Assembly (NCBI GenBank): GCA_017623455.1
Contig: JAGAPA010000084.1
Span: 1 to 47,673, forward strand
Direction of reading: 5' to 3'
Source: Clostridia bacterium
GTDB lineage: Bacteria > Bacillota > Clostridia > Christensenellales > Pumilibacteraceae
Length of the DNA: 47,673 nucleotides
Position 1 is the first letter of the stretch. Each line of letters starts with the position of its first letter. The translations under genes were made by a program, and so were the position numbers. Positions 23,572-32,472 of the stretch are shown piece by piece. A model generated the notes under the pieces. It saw only the letters and a program-made list of their open reading frames with translations. It made no database searches and was not told the origin of the DNA.

Positions 23572-25665
23572 ATGTTTGAAGATTTTTTGAAAAAAAATGC
23601 GCCTACGCCTTGGGTTAACCTCATCGCGGACGAAAAAGACGACAAAGTAAAGATTAATATGTGGAACAGACAGTACACCGTTGGTAAAAACTGTTTGCTT
23701 TCCTCTGTTGTCAGCGGTGGCGAAGAAATGCTTGACGGTCCTATGACCATTCACGCAATCGAAAACGGTAATGAAGTGGTTTTTGCCGACGCGCACACGT
23801 TTATTATGGATCAGAGCGGAAGAGAGGTCGTAGTATGTTCGGCGGCTCGCTCCAACCGTTTCGTGATAAACACCGCACTTAAGGTAGAATACGACGGACT
23901 GTGCAAAATTGATCTTAAGATTATGCCCGTAGGTCTTACCGTTATGGAGGTTTTCGGTCTTGACAAGCACAACGCAAGACAGTTCGATCTCGACGCTTTG
24001 TGGGTAGAAGTTCCAATCAAGGAAAGCATCGCTCAGGACTATCATTACTGGCCGTCAATGTGGCCCTCCCTTCAGGCAAAATTTGATAAAGAAGAGGACA
24101 AGATTCCATACTCTACCGTTTGTATGAGTAGAAAGCTCAAAACGTCGCTGTCGCTTGACTTTAAGCCGGGCGTATACTTTGGTAACGGCGATAAGGGCTT
24201 GGGTTACTTTGCGGAAAGCGCTCAGAACTGGCAGTTTGCCGAAAAGGAAGCGCTCAGAATAGAAAAGAAAGAGGACGGAAAGGTTGTGTTCAAAATCAAT
24301 CTTCTCAATTCTCAGCCTAAAAAATGGGAATACGCGCCTGCGCCCAACAATCCCGTATATCAGTTTATGGCAATATCTTTCTCGTTCGGATTTCAGGCTA
24401 CCCCCGTTAAAAAGATGCCCGACAATCCCTACAAGGAAAAGGCCGTTCATATCGACTGCTTCAAAAAAATTCTTATCGAGTATTACGATTTCTTGCTTAA
24501 CACGTCTGATTACGAGGGATATGCGTGCAACCTCGATAAAATAGCGGCAGAGGGAGTAACCCTGCTTTATATCCACGAAAAGTGGAACAAGATTCAAAAC
24601 TATTGGGAGATAGCCGTATCCGACAGGGCGAGAATCCAAGAGATTATCAAGCAATGCCACTTAAGAGGAATTAAAGTAATACCTTATTTTGGCTACGAGC
24701 TGAGTTCTCTCAACCCCAACTATACGCAGTGGGAAAAGGAACACGATTCATTACAGGTAAAGGAAGGACCTACCGAGAATATGCACGGATGGTACCGTCA
24801 GCCCAATCAGCGTGATTACGTCGTTTGCTACGGTAGTAGCTTTACCGATAAAATGCTCGCAGGCTTGGAAAAAATGTTCGACGAGTATGCTTTTGACGGA
24901 ATTTATCTCGACAGTACCGTATACCCCAACTTCTGTTTGGAACATTCTTGCGGTTACGTGGACGCAAACGGCGTAAGACGTACCACGCACCCCGTATTGG
25001 GCGTAAGAAGATTTATGGAAGGACTTTACAACCTTCTTCATCCGCGCGGAAAGATCATCAGCGCGCATATCAGTAACTATATTGCGCCCTCGGCAATGTC
25101 GTTCTGCGACTACGTATGGGACGGAGAAGCAATCCAAATCTACCTTAAGGATAACGGTATCGACGTAATTCCGCAAGAGTATATGAAAGCAGAGTACGTG
25201 CCCAGAGCTATCGGTGTACCTTACGAGTATTTGGTGTATACCTTCCCCAATTGGAGCTATGAAGATGGCTTGTCGCTTTGCCTTATTTACGGAATGTTGC
25301 CCAAGCCCAACGATATCGGACTTCCGCTCGAGATAACCCACAAACTTTGGGATATTTACGATGCGTTCCCCATTGCAAATTCAACCTTTATCCCGTATTG
25401 GAAAAACGATAGAATTACGTATGAGAGCGAAGATATCAAGTGCAGTTTGTACGAGTATAAGGATAGTCACGGCGTGAGAAAGTGGCTCGTGATCATTGCG
25501 AACCCCACAAGCAAAACAGCTTCTGCAACGATGAAAATGTGTTCAACAATGCGTCTTAACGACGAGCGTGAAAGCAAATTATTATCGCCTGCTTGCGACA
25601 GCTTCGACGTAACCCTTGCGCCCTGTCAGACTCTTATTTATCTTGCGGACGAAATAGTAAAGTAA
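23572..25665 (+). CDS. DUF6067-like putative glycoside hydrolase (GH-A-like barrel)
   Basis: The 697-residue product has an N-terminal beta-sandwich (about 1-280) followed by a TIM-barrel-like region. Landmarks are TLLYIHEKWNKIQNYWE, HLRGIKVIPYFGYELSSL, RDYVVCYGSSFTDKMLAG, FDGIYLDSTVYPNFC with Asp442/Asp447, the KIISAHIS strand, and SFCDYVWDGEAIQ with Asp517/Glu519. The order matches the DUF6067/GH123-related group, and the acidic residues are likely catalytic. A C-terminal beta domain ends at CQTLIYLADE. No signal peptide. AGGAGG lies 8 nt before ATG. Function inferred: hydrolysis of an imported, DUF5107-linked oligosaccharide. Confidence 0.75.
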   Translation: MFEDFLKKNAPTPWVNLIADEKDDKVKINMWNRQYTVGKNCLLSSVVSGGEEMLDGPMTIHAIENGNEVVFADAHTFIMDQSGREVVVCSAARSNRFVINTALKVEYDGLCKIDLKIMPVGLTVMEVFGLDKHNARQFDLDALWVEVPIKESIAQDYHYWPSMWPSLQAKFDKEEDKIPYSTVCMSRKLKTSLSLDFKPGVYFGNGDKGLGYFAESAQNWQFAEKEALRIEKKEDGKVVFKINLLNSQPKKWEYAPAPNNPVYQFMAISFSFGFQATPVKKMPDNPYKEKAVHIDCFKKILIEYYDFLLNTSDYEGYACNLDKIAAEGVTLLYIHEKWNKIQNYWEIAVSDRARIQEIIKQCHLRGIKVIPYFGYELSSLNPNYTQWEKEHDSLQVKEGPTENMHGWYRQPNQRDYVVCYGSSFTDKMLAGLEKMFDEYAFDGIYLDSTVYPNFCLEHSCGYVDANGVRRTTHPVLGVRRFMEGLYNLLHPRGKIISAHISNYIAPSAMSFCDYVWDGEAIQIYLKDNGIDVIPQEYMKAEYVPRAIGVPYEYLVYTFPNWSYEDGLSLCLIYGMLPKPNDIGLPLEITHKLWDIYDAFPIANSTFIPYWKNDRITYESEDIKCSLYEYKDSHGVRKWLVIIANPTSKTASATMKMCSTMRLNDERESKLLSPACDSFDVTLAPCQTLIYLADEIVK

Positions 25666-25710
25666 AATTTTACTCCGCGGATTGATCCTAAAAAGCAATT
25701 TAATCGCATA

Positions 25711-25760
25711 AAAACAACGTAGCAATGCAAAGCAATAAGCCGAGCATTGCTATTGTTTTA
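25711..25760 (+). terminator. Terminator after the DUF6067-like gene
   Basis: AAAACAA-cg-TAGCAATGC (25711-25728) pairs with GCATTGCTA-TTGTTTT (25744-25759), leaving a two-base bulge and a 15-nt loop. Confidence 0.85.
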
Positions 25761-25792
25761 GGCTAAAATTTATATTTGCATAGTTATATCGG

Positions 25793-25821
25793 TTGCTTTT
25801 ATTTTCATTTTAGTGTAAAAT
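25793..25821 (+). promoter_or_regulatory. Promoter of sstT
   Basis: TTGCTT (25793-25798), a 17-nt spacer, TAAAAT (25816-25821), 37 bases before the start codon. Confidence 0.65.
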
Positions 25822-25858
25822 ATAATTATCGAATTTATACAAAAGGAATAAAAGGAAA

Positions 25859-27193
25859 ATGAACGTTTTTAAGAAAATCGTAAAGTTTTACGTTGATACG
25901 CCCCTTATTTTGCGTATTGCAATCGGATTGGTTATCGGTGTGTTGCTCGGCTTATTCGTAAAGCAAGCAACGTTTATCGGTGTTATCGGTTCTGTGTTTG
26001 TAGGCGCGCTTAAGGCAATCGCGCCCATACTCGTGTTCGTGCTCGTTATAGGCTCGCTTGCATCTGCAGGAAAGGGAGTTGGCGCAAGATTTGCCAAAGT
26101 CGTGGGGCTTTATTTGATAAGCACGTTTCTTGCCGCGGCTTTAGCTGTTGGAGTAAGCTTTATCTTTCAGGTAAAAATACCGCTTGGTATCGACGGAGCG
26201 GAAAACACTGCGCCTGCAGGTCTTGACGTTGTGTTCCAAACTCTTCTTACCAATATGATCCAAAACCCCGTCAGCGCAATAATCGAAGGTAATTACGTGG
26301 GTATACTTACTTGGGCAATCATTATCGGTCTTGCCGTTCGTTTAATCGCGTCGGAAAACACAAAGAAAGTGCTGAACGATATCGGAAACGCAGTTTCCAA
26401 GGTTGTGGGCTGGGTTATTCAGTTCGCGCCGTTCGGAATTATGGGCTTGGTGTTCAGCTCGGTTGGCGAATACGGACTTGCGATCTTTGCAGATTACGGA
26501 ATGCTTCTTCTCGTTCTCGTAGGATGCATGCTGTTCACTTTCCTTATCGTAAACCCCGCTATAGTAGCAATCTGTCTTAAGAAAAATCCCTATCCGCTCG
26601 TATTTAAGTGCTTCAAAGATTCTGGAATACCTGCGTTCTTCACCCGTAGCTCTGCGGCTAACATCCCCGTAAATATGTCGCTTTGCAAAAGATTGGGTCT
26701 TGACGAAGAGTATTATTCGGTAGCAATCCCCTTGGGCGCAACCATCAATATGGACGGAGCTGCCGTAACTATAACCGTAATGTCGCTTTGTGCCGCGTTC
26801 TCGTGCGGAATTGCCGTAAATCCCTTCCTTGCAATTTTGCTCAGCTTCGTTGCAACTCTCGGTGCGTGTGGAGCGTCGGGCGTAGCAGGCGGATCGTTGC
26901 TCCTTATTCCCATGGCATGTTCGCTTTTGGGCGTTCCCGGTGACGTAGGCATGCAGATGGTAGCCGTTGGCTTTATTATCGGCGTAGTGCAAGACTCTTT
27001 GGAAACCGCGCTCAACTCGTCGGGCGACGTAATCTTTGCCGCAACCGCAGAGTTTATGGATTGGAAAAAGAAGGGTAAGGAAGTAACCTTCAAGTACGTC
27101 GACGCGCAAGTAAAAAAAGAGGAAAACGCTCAATCAGTCGATTCTCAAATAGTTGAATCTGAAAAAACGGAAGAGGTTGCCCCTAAAGCTTAG
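25859..27193 (+). CDS. sstT: Serine/threonine:Na+ symporter (SstT-type, DAACS family)
   Basis: The 444-residue membrane transporter imports serine and threonine with sodium. It shows the dicarboxylate/amino-acid:cation symporter plan with eight TM helices and two hairpins. Motifs are FFTRSSAANIPVNM in HP1, IPLGATINMDGAAV in TM7, the ASGVAGGSLLLIPMAC HP2 segment and DSLETALNSSGDV in TM8. These are SstT-like rather than glutamate-type. The C-terminal ~30 residues are an added acidic tail absent from the 414-residue E. coli protein. AAGGA lies close to ATG 25859. It is monocistronic with its own promoter and terminator. Confidence 0.9.
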   Translation: MNVFKKIVKFYVDTPLILRIAIGLVIGVLLGLFVKQATFIGVIGSVFVGALKAIAPILVFVLVIGSLASAGKGVGARFAKVVGLYLISTFLAAALAVGVSFIFQVKIPLGIDGAENTAPAGLDVVFQTLLTNMIQNPVSAIIEGNYVGILTWAIIIGLAVRLIASENTKKVLNDIGNAVSKVVGWVIQFAPFGIMGLVFSSVGEYGLAIFADYGMLLLVLVGCMLFTFLIVNPAIVAICLKKNPYPLVFKCFKDSGIPAFFTRSSAANIPVNMSLCKRLGLDEEYYSVAIPLGATINMDGAAVTITVMSLCAAFSCGIAVNPFLAILLSFVATLGACGASGVAGGSLLLIPMACSLLGVPGDVGMQMVAVGFIIGVVQDSLETALNSSGDVIFAATAEFMDWKKKGKEVTFKYVDAQVKKEENAQSVDSQIVESEKTEEVAPKA

Positions 27194-27209
27194 AAAATTA
27201 AAAAAGTAC

Positions 27210-27239
27210 AAAAAACTGCGATACGTATCGCAGTTTTTT
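27210..27239 (+). terminator. Perfect-palindrome terminator after sstT
   Basis: A 30-bp perfect palindrome with arms ACTGCGATAC/GTATCGCAGT flanked by A6 and T6. The same core occurs at 35472-35499. It could act in both directions. Confidence 0.9.
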
Positions 27240-27378
27240 TGACAATTATACATATTTTACCTGCAATGACGGCATAATAAAAATTCAAATTTTCCTCGCA
27301 TTTAGAATTTTTAAGGTTAAGAAAAACGCGCCGAGTTTTACGGTTTTTAAGCACGGCGAGTATTCTCTCGTTATTTGC

Positions 27379-27407
27379 TTGTCAAAAATGCGAAAAAATG
27401 TTATAAT
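27379..27407 (+). promoter_or_regulatory. Promoter of the DUF1461 gene
   Basis: TTGTCA (27379-27384), a 17-nt spacer, TATAAT (27402-27407). Bases 27240-27378 contain nothing else I can name. Confidence 0.75.
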
Positions 27408-27440
27408 ATATAAAATCTATTTATTTTGGTAACAGGAAAC

Positions 27441-28232
27441 ATGAAAAAGACGATAATTTACAGAATTCTTACGGTATGCGCAACCATTGCCATTTTCATA
27501 GTAGTTGGGTTTATTGCAATAATGGTGCCTGCAAACAGTAAAGCTTTTTACAGGTGGCAGTTTGAAAAGCATAATACCTTAGAGTGGGTGCAGTCGCAGG
27601 CGGACGGAATGGGTGATTCCTATTCTTCTAAGTACAATCCCGAAGCCGAGAAATACGTTGCGAACATGACTGAAGTCCAGCTTGAAGAGCTTATGTTACA
27701 CGTAATGCGTTACTGTATGTGGATAGAGGATAGCTTGGATATAACCGTGGAAGGGGAGTCGTTGAGCGTGTTTAGAGCGGATGAAAAATCCCACCTTAGC
27801 GACGTCAGGAACTTGTTCGGCGCAGGAATGATCGTTACACTCATTTCCTTGCTTGCGTGCATAGTTTTTCTGTTCTTTTTGCTTAACCGCCCCAAAGAAT
27901 ACTACGAATCGAGCAGAAACGTACCATTCATAACTCTTGCCGTGCTCGTAGGACTTATTGCGTTTGTAGCAGTGTTTGCTTGTATCGATTTCACCGTTAC
28001 GTTCGAGATTTTCCACAAGATATTATTTACCGGCAACTACAGTTTTTCCAACGGTGTAATGATAAGTATGATATCCGAAATTTTCCCCGATTTGGCGCTT
28101 ATTATCGGAATAAGCTGGCTTATCACCTTGGCAATTCCTATCGTGGCTCTTATATTTTACAATCGCCACGTTGCTAAAAAAATATGCGCCGAAAACACAA
28201 AGCAGAGCGAAGAAACTACCGCAAACGCATAA
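27441..28232 (+). CDS. DUF1461/TIGR01906 family integral membrane protein
   Basis: The 263-residue product has four TM segments (about 7-30, 132-152, 168-190, 220-243). It has a soluble loop with the family landmarks: YVANMTEVQLEELMLHVMRY, FRADEKSHLSDVRNLF before TM2, and FTVTFEIFHKILFTGNYSF between TM3 and TM4. This matches the TIGR01906/DUF1461 group, of unknown function and common in Clostridia and Lactobacillales. ATG 27441 is chosen because AGGAA lies just before it. An in-frame TTG at 27426 has no site. It precedes degV by 164 bases with a promoter between, so it is a separate unit. Confidence 0.8.
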   Translation: MKKTIIYRILTVCATIAIFIVVGFIAIMVPANSKAFYRWQFEKHNTLEWVQSQADGMGDSYSSKYNPEAEKYVANMTEVQLEELMLHVMRYCMWIEDSLDITVEGESLSVFRADEKSHLSDVRNLFGAGMIVTLISLLACIVFLFFLLNRPKEYYESSRNVPFITLAVLVGLIAFVAVFACIDFTVTFEIFHKILFTGNYSFSNGVMISMISEIFPDLALIIGISWLITLAIPIVALIFYNRHVAKKICAENTKQSEETTANA

Positions 28233-28289
28233 TATTGTTTAATTTTTCAAAAAACCGACACAAAAAAATCAAAGATTGTGTTAAAACTA

Positions 28290-28318
28290 TTGCAAAAAAT
28301 TTAAATTAATATTATACT
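28290..28318 (+). promoter_or_regulatory. Promoter of the degV-tyrS operon
   Basis: TTGCAA (28290-28295), a 17-nt spacer, TATACT (28313-28318), about 80 bases before degV. An ACACAA/TTGTGT pairing at about 28258-28281 may be a weak terminator of the previous gene. Confidence 0.7.
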
Positions 28319-28396
28319 ATACGTATGCGCATTATGCGAGCACGCGAGAACGCACTTGCATTTATTGCTAACTCATACTCAAAACGGAGGTTACAA

Positions 28397-29254
28397 ATGA
28401 GTAAATTTTTCTGTGATACCAACAGTGAGGTTTGGTATACAAAAGCCGAAGCTCTCGGCATTAACGTGATTAAAATGCCGTATACTCTCGGCAATGATAT
28501 GTATTTTTACGATTTGGGCAAAGAAACAGACTGCAAGGCTTTTTTTGATGCGATGCGCAACGGCGAATCCGCTAAGACTCAGGCTCTTAATATGGACGAA
28601 TATCTTGAGTATTTCGAGCCCGTGTTTGCAAGCGGTGAGGATATTATTTACGTTTCCTTTTCTCACGCAATGAGCGGAACGTTTAATTCCATGCGTCTTG
28701 CAATCGACGCGCTTGCAGAAAAGTATCCCGAACGTAAAATAACCGTTATCGATACCGGGTCCATTTCGTGCGGAACGGGCAGAATGGTAGAAGAGGCGGC
28801 AAAGCTTCATAACAGCGGTGCAAGCGACGAAGAGGTCGTTAAGTTTGTTGAGGAATTCAAAAAGAAAGTAAAAATTTATTTTACCGTAAACGATCTTAAA
28901 TATCTTGTGCGCGGAGGAAGACTTTCCGCAGTTGCAGGCGCGCTCGGTACTCTTCTTAATCTTAAACCTATTCTCGGCGTTGACGAGAGCGGTAAGCTTG
29001 CGTCTTTAGCAAAGATTAACGGTAGAAAGAAGTCTATGCATACGCTTGTGGAAAAGCTTGCAACAGACGGATTAGATACCTCGTATCCCATTATTCTTAT
29101 GCAGGCGGATAGTGAAGCGGATGCAAAGCTTATAGAAAGTTCCATTATGCAAAAGTATCCCGACGCAAAGGTGGAGATTCAGATGATAGGACCGGTAGTT
29201 GGAGCGCATTGCGGTCCCGATACGCTTGGAATAATATTCGTGTGCAAAGAATAG
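28397..29254 (+). CDS. DegV family fatty-acid-binding protein
   Basis: The 285-residue product starts at ATG 28397 with GGAGG six bases upstream. The frame extends further back but without a ribosome site. DegV landmarks: KFFCDTNSEV at the N-terminus, IIYVSFSHAMSGTFNSM (the fatty-acid carboxylate-binding serine loop), VIDTGSISCGTG, FTVNDLKYLVRGGRLS, LLNLKPILGVDESGKL and PVVGAHCGPDTLGIIF at the end. Family members bind fatty acids, and some act as FakB subunits presenting them to FakA kinase. No FakA is encoded nearby. Its 3' end overlaps the next gene by 13 bases, so the two are translationally coupled. Confidence 0.9.
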   Translation: MSKFFCDTNSEVWYTKAEALGINVIKMPYTLGNDMYFYDLGKETDCKAFFDAMRNGESAKTQALNMDEYLEYFEPVFASGEDIIYVSFSHAMSGTFNSMRLAIDALAEKYPERKITVIDTGSISCGTGRMVEEAAKLHNSGASDEEVVKFVEEFKKKVKIYFTVNDLKYLVRGGRLSAVAGALGTLLNLKPILGVDESGKLASLAKINGRKKSMHTLVEKLATDGLDTSYPIILMQADSEADAKLIESSIMQKYPDAKVEIQMIGPVVGAHCGPDTLGIIFVCKE

Positions 29255-30333
29255 TCAGACAAATTACCGCGTTTGCGGTAGCGGTGCTTCTTCTTTTGTG
29301 CGTGTCCTGCGCTTCCGTTTCGTACACGGATAAGTACTATACGGTGTTTACTGATTTGTACATGACCGTATCGTATTACGGAGGAACGGATAACGGAGCT
29401 GAGGAGATTGCAAACACGCTTAACGAGCAGATAAATCCCGACGTTCCCACTTCTTACGTTGCGCGGTTTAACGCTATGGGCAAGGGTGAGATTGAGGTCA
29501 GTAAAAGCGTGTACGATATGGTACTTTCGTCAAAACGGCTCTACTCTTTAAGTGGTGGGGCTTTTGATATGACCTTGGGCGACTTGTCCAAGCTGTGGCA
29601 CGTAGACCATCAGTCTTTAGAGGAATACTATCCCTCTTCTTTTCCCGAGCTTCCCTCGTACGAGCAGATATGCGCAATCGAGAGTACTATGGACAAGATC
29701 GGCGCAAGGAGCGAGAACGGTAAGTACTATCTAACAAAGACCGCAGATAACGCAAAGATAGACTTGGGCGCAATCGCAAAGGGATATCTTACGGACTTGG
29801 TGAGGGATAAGCTTAAAGAAAACGGAGTAAGGTCAGCGCTTATAGATGTTAGCGGAAACCTAAGTATTGTGGGCAAACGCTATGCGGAAGACGGAACGAA
29901 AGGAGCTTGGAAGATAGGCGTAAACAACTGTTTTAGAGCGGATGGTTCGTACCTGTGCGGACTTAATATAGACGGCGACTTATCCGTTATAACCTCGGGA
30001 ACTTACGAGCGCGGTTATAAAAAGGACGGAGTAAACGTCAATCACATAATCGATCCTCACACAAAAATGCCCGTAGGCATAAAGTATGGAAACAGCGTGT
30101 ATTCAAATACTGCCGATCACGTAATATCCGCAACGGTTATCGGAGAGAGCGGAGCTATGTGCGACGCAGTTGCAACTGCCGTTTGCGTAATGGGTATAGA
30201 GGACGGAGCGGAGCTTATCGAAAGCTTAGGTTTGTCCGCGCTTATAGTTACGGCGGACGGAAGATATACATCGGTAGGAAATATCAACTTTATGCAAGGT
30301 AATTTTTATTTGAACGGATTGGAAAAAGTATAA
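29242..30333 (+). CDS. apbE: FAD:protein FMN transferase (ApbE), lipoprotein-type
   Basis: The 363-residue product is proposed from GTG 29242 inside the end of degV. A TTG at 29209 is a longer alternative. A signal peptide with a lipobox-like CVSC places it outside the membrane. ApbE landmarks: ARFNAMGKGEIEVS, GGAFDMTLGDLSKLW, KIDLGAIAKGYLTD, ALIDVSGNLSIVGK, ITSGTYERGY, NHIIDPHTKMP, and AMCDAVATAVCVMG with the Mg-binding region. ApbE covalently attaches FMN to Thr/Ser of extracytoplasmic redox proteins. The following NusG-II and Gx-transporter genes are its usual companions, but no FMN-binding target or Rnf/Nqr subunit is in the window. Confidence 0.9.
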   Translation: MQRIVRQITAFAVAVLLLLCVSCASVSYTDKYYTVFTDLYMTVSYYGGTDNGAEEIANTLNEQINPDVPTSYVARFNAMGKGEIEVSKSVYDMVLSSKRLYSLSGGAFDMTLGDLSKLWHVDHQSLEEYYPSSFPELPSYEQICAIESTMDKIGARSENGKYYLTKTADNAKIDLGAIAKGYLTDLVRDKLKENGVRSALIDVSGNLSIVGKRYAEDGTKGAWKIGVNNCFRADGSYLCGLNIDGDLSVITSGTYERGYKKDGVNVNHIIDPHTKMPVGIKYGNSVYSNTADHVISATVIGESGAMCDAVATAVCVMGIEDGAELIESLGLSALIVTADGRYTSVGNINFMQGNFYLNGLEKV

Positions 30334-30714
30334 ATGACACCTCAGGCAGAACAACTGAAAAAATCCAAGATATTTACGGTGTTTGACGGGATACTGATAA
30401 CAGTAGTGCTTATTTTGTGCCTTTTACCGCTGTTTTTTCAGCTGATAGTACCGACCAAAAAGGGCAAGAGCGTAAAAATAACGCACAACGGAACGAGCAC
30501 GATATACTCGCTTTCTCAAAACAGAATCGTTGAGATAGACGGAGCGGTAATAAAAATAGAGGACGGTAAGGTATTTTTCGAAAGCAACGACTGCCCGACC
30601 AAACAGTGCGTGCATACGGGAAAAATATACAATGCAGGCGACAGCGCAATTTGTATGCCAAAAGACATCCGCGTCGAAATAGTGGGCGACGGCTTTGACG
30701 GTTCGAGCAAGTAG
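30334..30714 (+). CDS. NusG domain II-containing membrane-anchored protein
   Basis: The 126-residue product has one TM helix (about 14-36), then an extracytoplasmic NusG-II-type beta domain. The landmarks are SVKITHNGTSTIYSL, EIDGAVIKIEDGKVFF, the paired-Cys segment SNDCPTKQCVHTGKIYNAGDS-like order, and ICMPKDIRVEIVG. The CPxxxC pair suggests redox chemistry or metal binding. The ATG follows the apbE stop codon with no gap. Proteins of this type occur beside ApbE and Gx transporters in Clostridia, and the exact role is not known. Confidence 0.85.
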   Translation: MTPQAEQLKKSKIFTVFDGILITVVLILCLLPLFFQLIVPTKKGKSVKITHNGTSTIYSLSQNRIVEIDGAVIKIEDGKVFFESNDCPTKQCVHTGKIYNAGDSAICMPKDIRVEIVGDGFDGSSK

Positions 30715-30726
30715 GAGGGATAGCGT

Positions 30727-31233
30727 ATGACTGCAAAAAAACTCACGCGACTTGCGCTTTTTACCTCGCTTGCGCTCATTCTGTCGCTCGTAGAATCCGC
30801 ATTACCACCTCTTTTCTGGTTTGCTCCGGGCGCAAAATTAGGGCTTGCAAACCTACTCTCGCTTATCGCTCTTTTTACCGACGGAGTAGTGGGCGGATAC
30901 GTAGTGCTCGCCATAAGAATACTTTTATCACAGGTATTTGCAGGAAACTTTTTCGCGCTTGTGTACGCGCTTCCTGCAGGAGTAATAAGCTATACCGTGC
31001 AGGTATTGCTAGTAAAACTTTTTATCAAAAAAATAGGCGTAGTTTCAATATCGATAGTAGGAGGAGTGTTGCACAACCTCACGCAAACGGTAATAGCCTC
31101 GCTTATAACGGGAGTGAATTTATACTCACTCGTAATATATACTCTGCCCATGGGATTTGCGGCAGGACTGTTCGTGGGAATATCGGCGTATTTTACGCTT
31201 AAGCACCTCCCCGAAAAATTCTATGAAAAATAA
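30727..31233 (+). CDS. Gx transporter family protein (ECF-S-like membrane protein)
   Basis: The 168-residue product has five to six TM segments. It has the family signature PGAKLGLANLLSLIAL, followed by GGYVVLAIRILLSQVFAGN and a second conserved block GGVLHNLTQTVIA. Related proteins were annotated as heptaprenyl diphosphate synthase component I, but the fold is that of small ECF-type substrate-binding membrane proteins. Linked to apbE, it may import a flavin or quinone precursor, which is inference. AGGAGG lies 8 nt before ATG 30727, 12 bases after the previous gene. Confidence 0.85.
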   Translation: MTAKKLTRLALFTSLALILSLVESALPPLFWFAPGAKLGLANLLSLIALFTDGVVGGYVVLAIRILLSQVFAGNFFALVYALPAGVISYTVQVLLVKLFIKKIGVVSISIVGGVLHNLTQTVIASLITGVNLYSLVIYTLPMGFAAGLFVGISAYFTLKHLPEKFYEK

Positions 31234-31259
31234 ACCAAAACAATGGAGATATAAACACA

Positions 31260-32471
31260 ATGAAAAACGCATTTGACATCTTACAAGAACGTGGCTTTAT
31301 AAAGCAGACTGTATACGAAGACGACCTTAAGCACTTGCTCGAGACCGAAAGCGTACCTTTTTACGTAGGATTCGATCCCACGGCAGACAGCTTACATATC
31401 GGACACTATATACCCATCATGGCAATGGCTTGGATGCAGAAGTGCGGACACAAGCCCATCGCTCTTATCGGTGGCGGTACCGCAATGATCGGCGATCCTT
31501 CGGGAAGAACGGATATGCGTCAGATGATGACGAGAGAAACGATTGCGCACAACTGCGAGTGCTTCAGAAAGCAAATGGGCAGATTTATTCGTTTTGAGGG
31601 CGAGAACGGCGCAACCATGGTAAACAACGGAGATTGGCTCTTAAAGCTCAACTACGTAGACTTTTTGCGTGATATCGGAACGTATTTTTCGGTAAACGAA
31701 ATGCTTACCGCAAAGTGCTTCAAGACCCGTCTTGAGCGCGGACTTTCGTTTTTGGAGTTTAACTATATGCTCATGCAGGCATACGATTTCCTCGTGCTTT
31801 TCCAACAGTACGGCTGTAAAATTCAGTTGGGTGGAAACGATCAGTGGAGCAATATTTTGGCAGGAGCGGATCTTATCAGAAGAAAGGAACGTAGCGATGC
31901 GTTCGCAATGACTTTCACGTTGCTTGAAACCAGCGACGGAAAGAAGATGGGCAAGACCGCAAAGGGTGCATTGTGGCTTGACGAAAACAAGACTACTCCT
32001 TACGAGTTCTATCAGTACTTCAGAAACGTAGAGGACGTAAAGGTTGAAGAGTGCTTCAGACTTCTTACCTTCCTCGAAATGGACGAGATTAAAGAGATAT
32101 GCAAGTATCAGGACGAGCGTATCAACGCGGCAAAGAAGCGTCTTGCATTCGAGGTAACAAAGCTCGTTCACGGCGAAGAAGAAGCTCTCAAGGCTCAAAA
32201 GCAAGCAGAGGGCGCGTTCAGCAACGATATCGACTCAATGCCTTCCGTTAACGTTTCGGGAGATATGAGTATGCCCGTTGTAGATATGATGGTGCTTGCA
32301 AAGGTGGCTTCCACCAAGAGCGAAGCAAGACGCCTTGTAGAAGGTGGCGGAGTTAAAATAAACGACACCAAGATAAGCGCGGTTACCACTCTTGTAAGCG
32401 AAGTAACCGACAAGAACGAGTTCGTTCTTCACAAGGGTAAAAAAGTCCACGTAAAAGTGGTTATCGCATAA
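31260..32471 (+). CDS. tyrS: Tyrosyl-tRNA synthetase
   Basis: The 403-residue cytoplasmic enzyme charges tRNA-Tyr. Class I signatures: PTADSLHIGHYIPIM with HIGH at 46-49, and KKMGKT (KMSKS position, 229-233 read as KMGKT). Other landmarks are the tyrosine-binding YMLMQAYDF and GGNDQWSNI. An S4 RNA-binding domain covers about 338-403 (KSEARRLVEGGGVKIND). Length and order fit bacterial TyrRS. A GGAGA site lies before ATG 31260, 26 bases after the Gx gene. I see no T-box leader, so expression appears to come from the operon promoter. Confidence 0.97.
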   Translation: MKNAFDILQERGFIKQTVYEDDLKHLLETESVPFYVGFDPTADSLHIGHYIPIMAMAWMQKCGHKPIALIGGGTAMIGDPSGRTDMRQMMTRETIAHNCECFRKQMGRFIRFEGENGATMVNNGDWLLKLNYVDFLRDIGTYFSVNEMLTAKCFKTRLERGLSFLEFNYMLMQAYDFLVLFQQYGCKIQLGGNDQWSNILAGADLIRRKERSDAFAMTFTLLETSDGKKMGKTAKGALWLDENKTTPYEFYQYFRNVEDVKVEECFRLLTFLEMDEIKEICKYQDERINAAKKRLAFEVTKLVHGEEEALKAQKQAEGAFSNDIDSMPSVNVSGDMSMPVVDMMVLAKVASTKSEARRLVEGGGVKINDTKISAVTTLVSEVTDKNEFVLHKGKKVHVKVVIA

Positions 32472-32472
32472 G

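Noticed and set aside
26342-27133. Long minus-strand frame opposite sstT
   Set aside because: It is a shadow of the symporter's reading frame. It has a Cys/His/Arg-rich, unfoldable-looking translation and no ribosome site, while the plus-strand gene has all family motifs.
31200-31260. T-box riboswitch before tyrS
   Set aside because: Only 26 bases separate tyrS from the Gx gene, so there is no room for a T-box leader.
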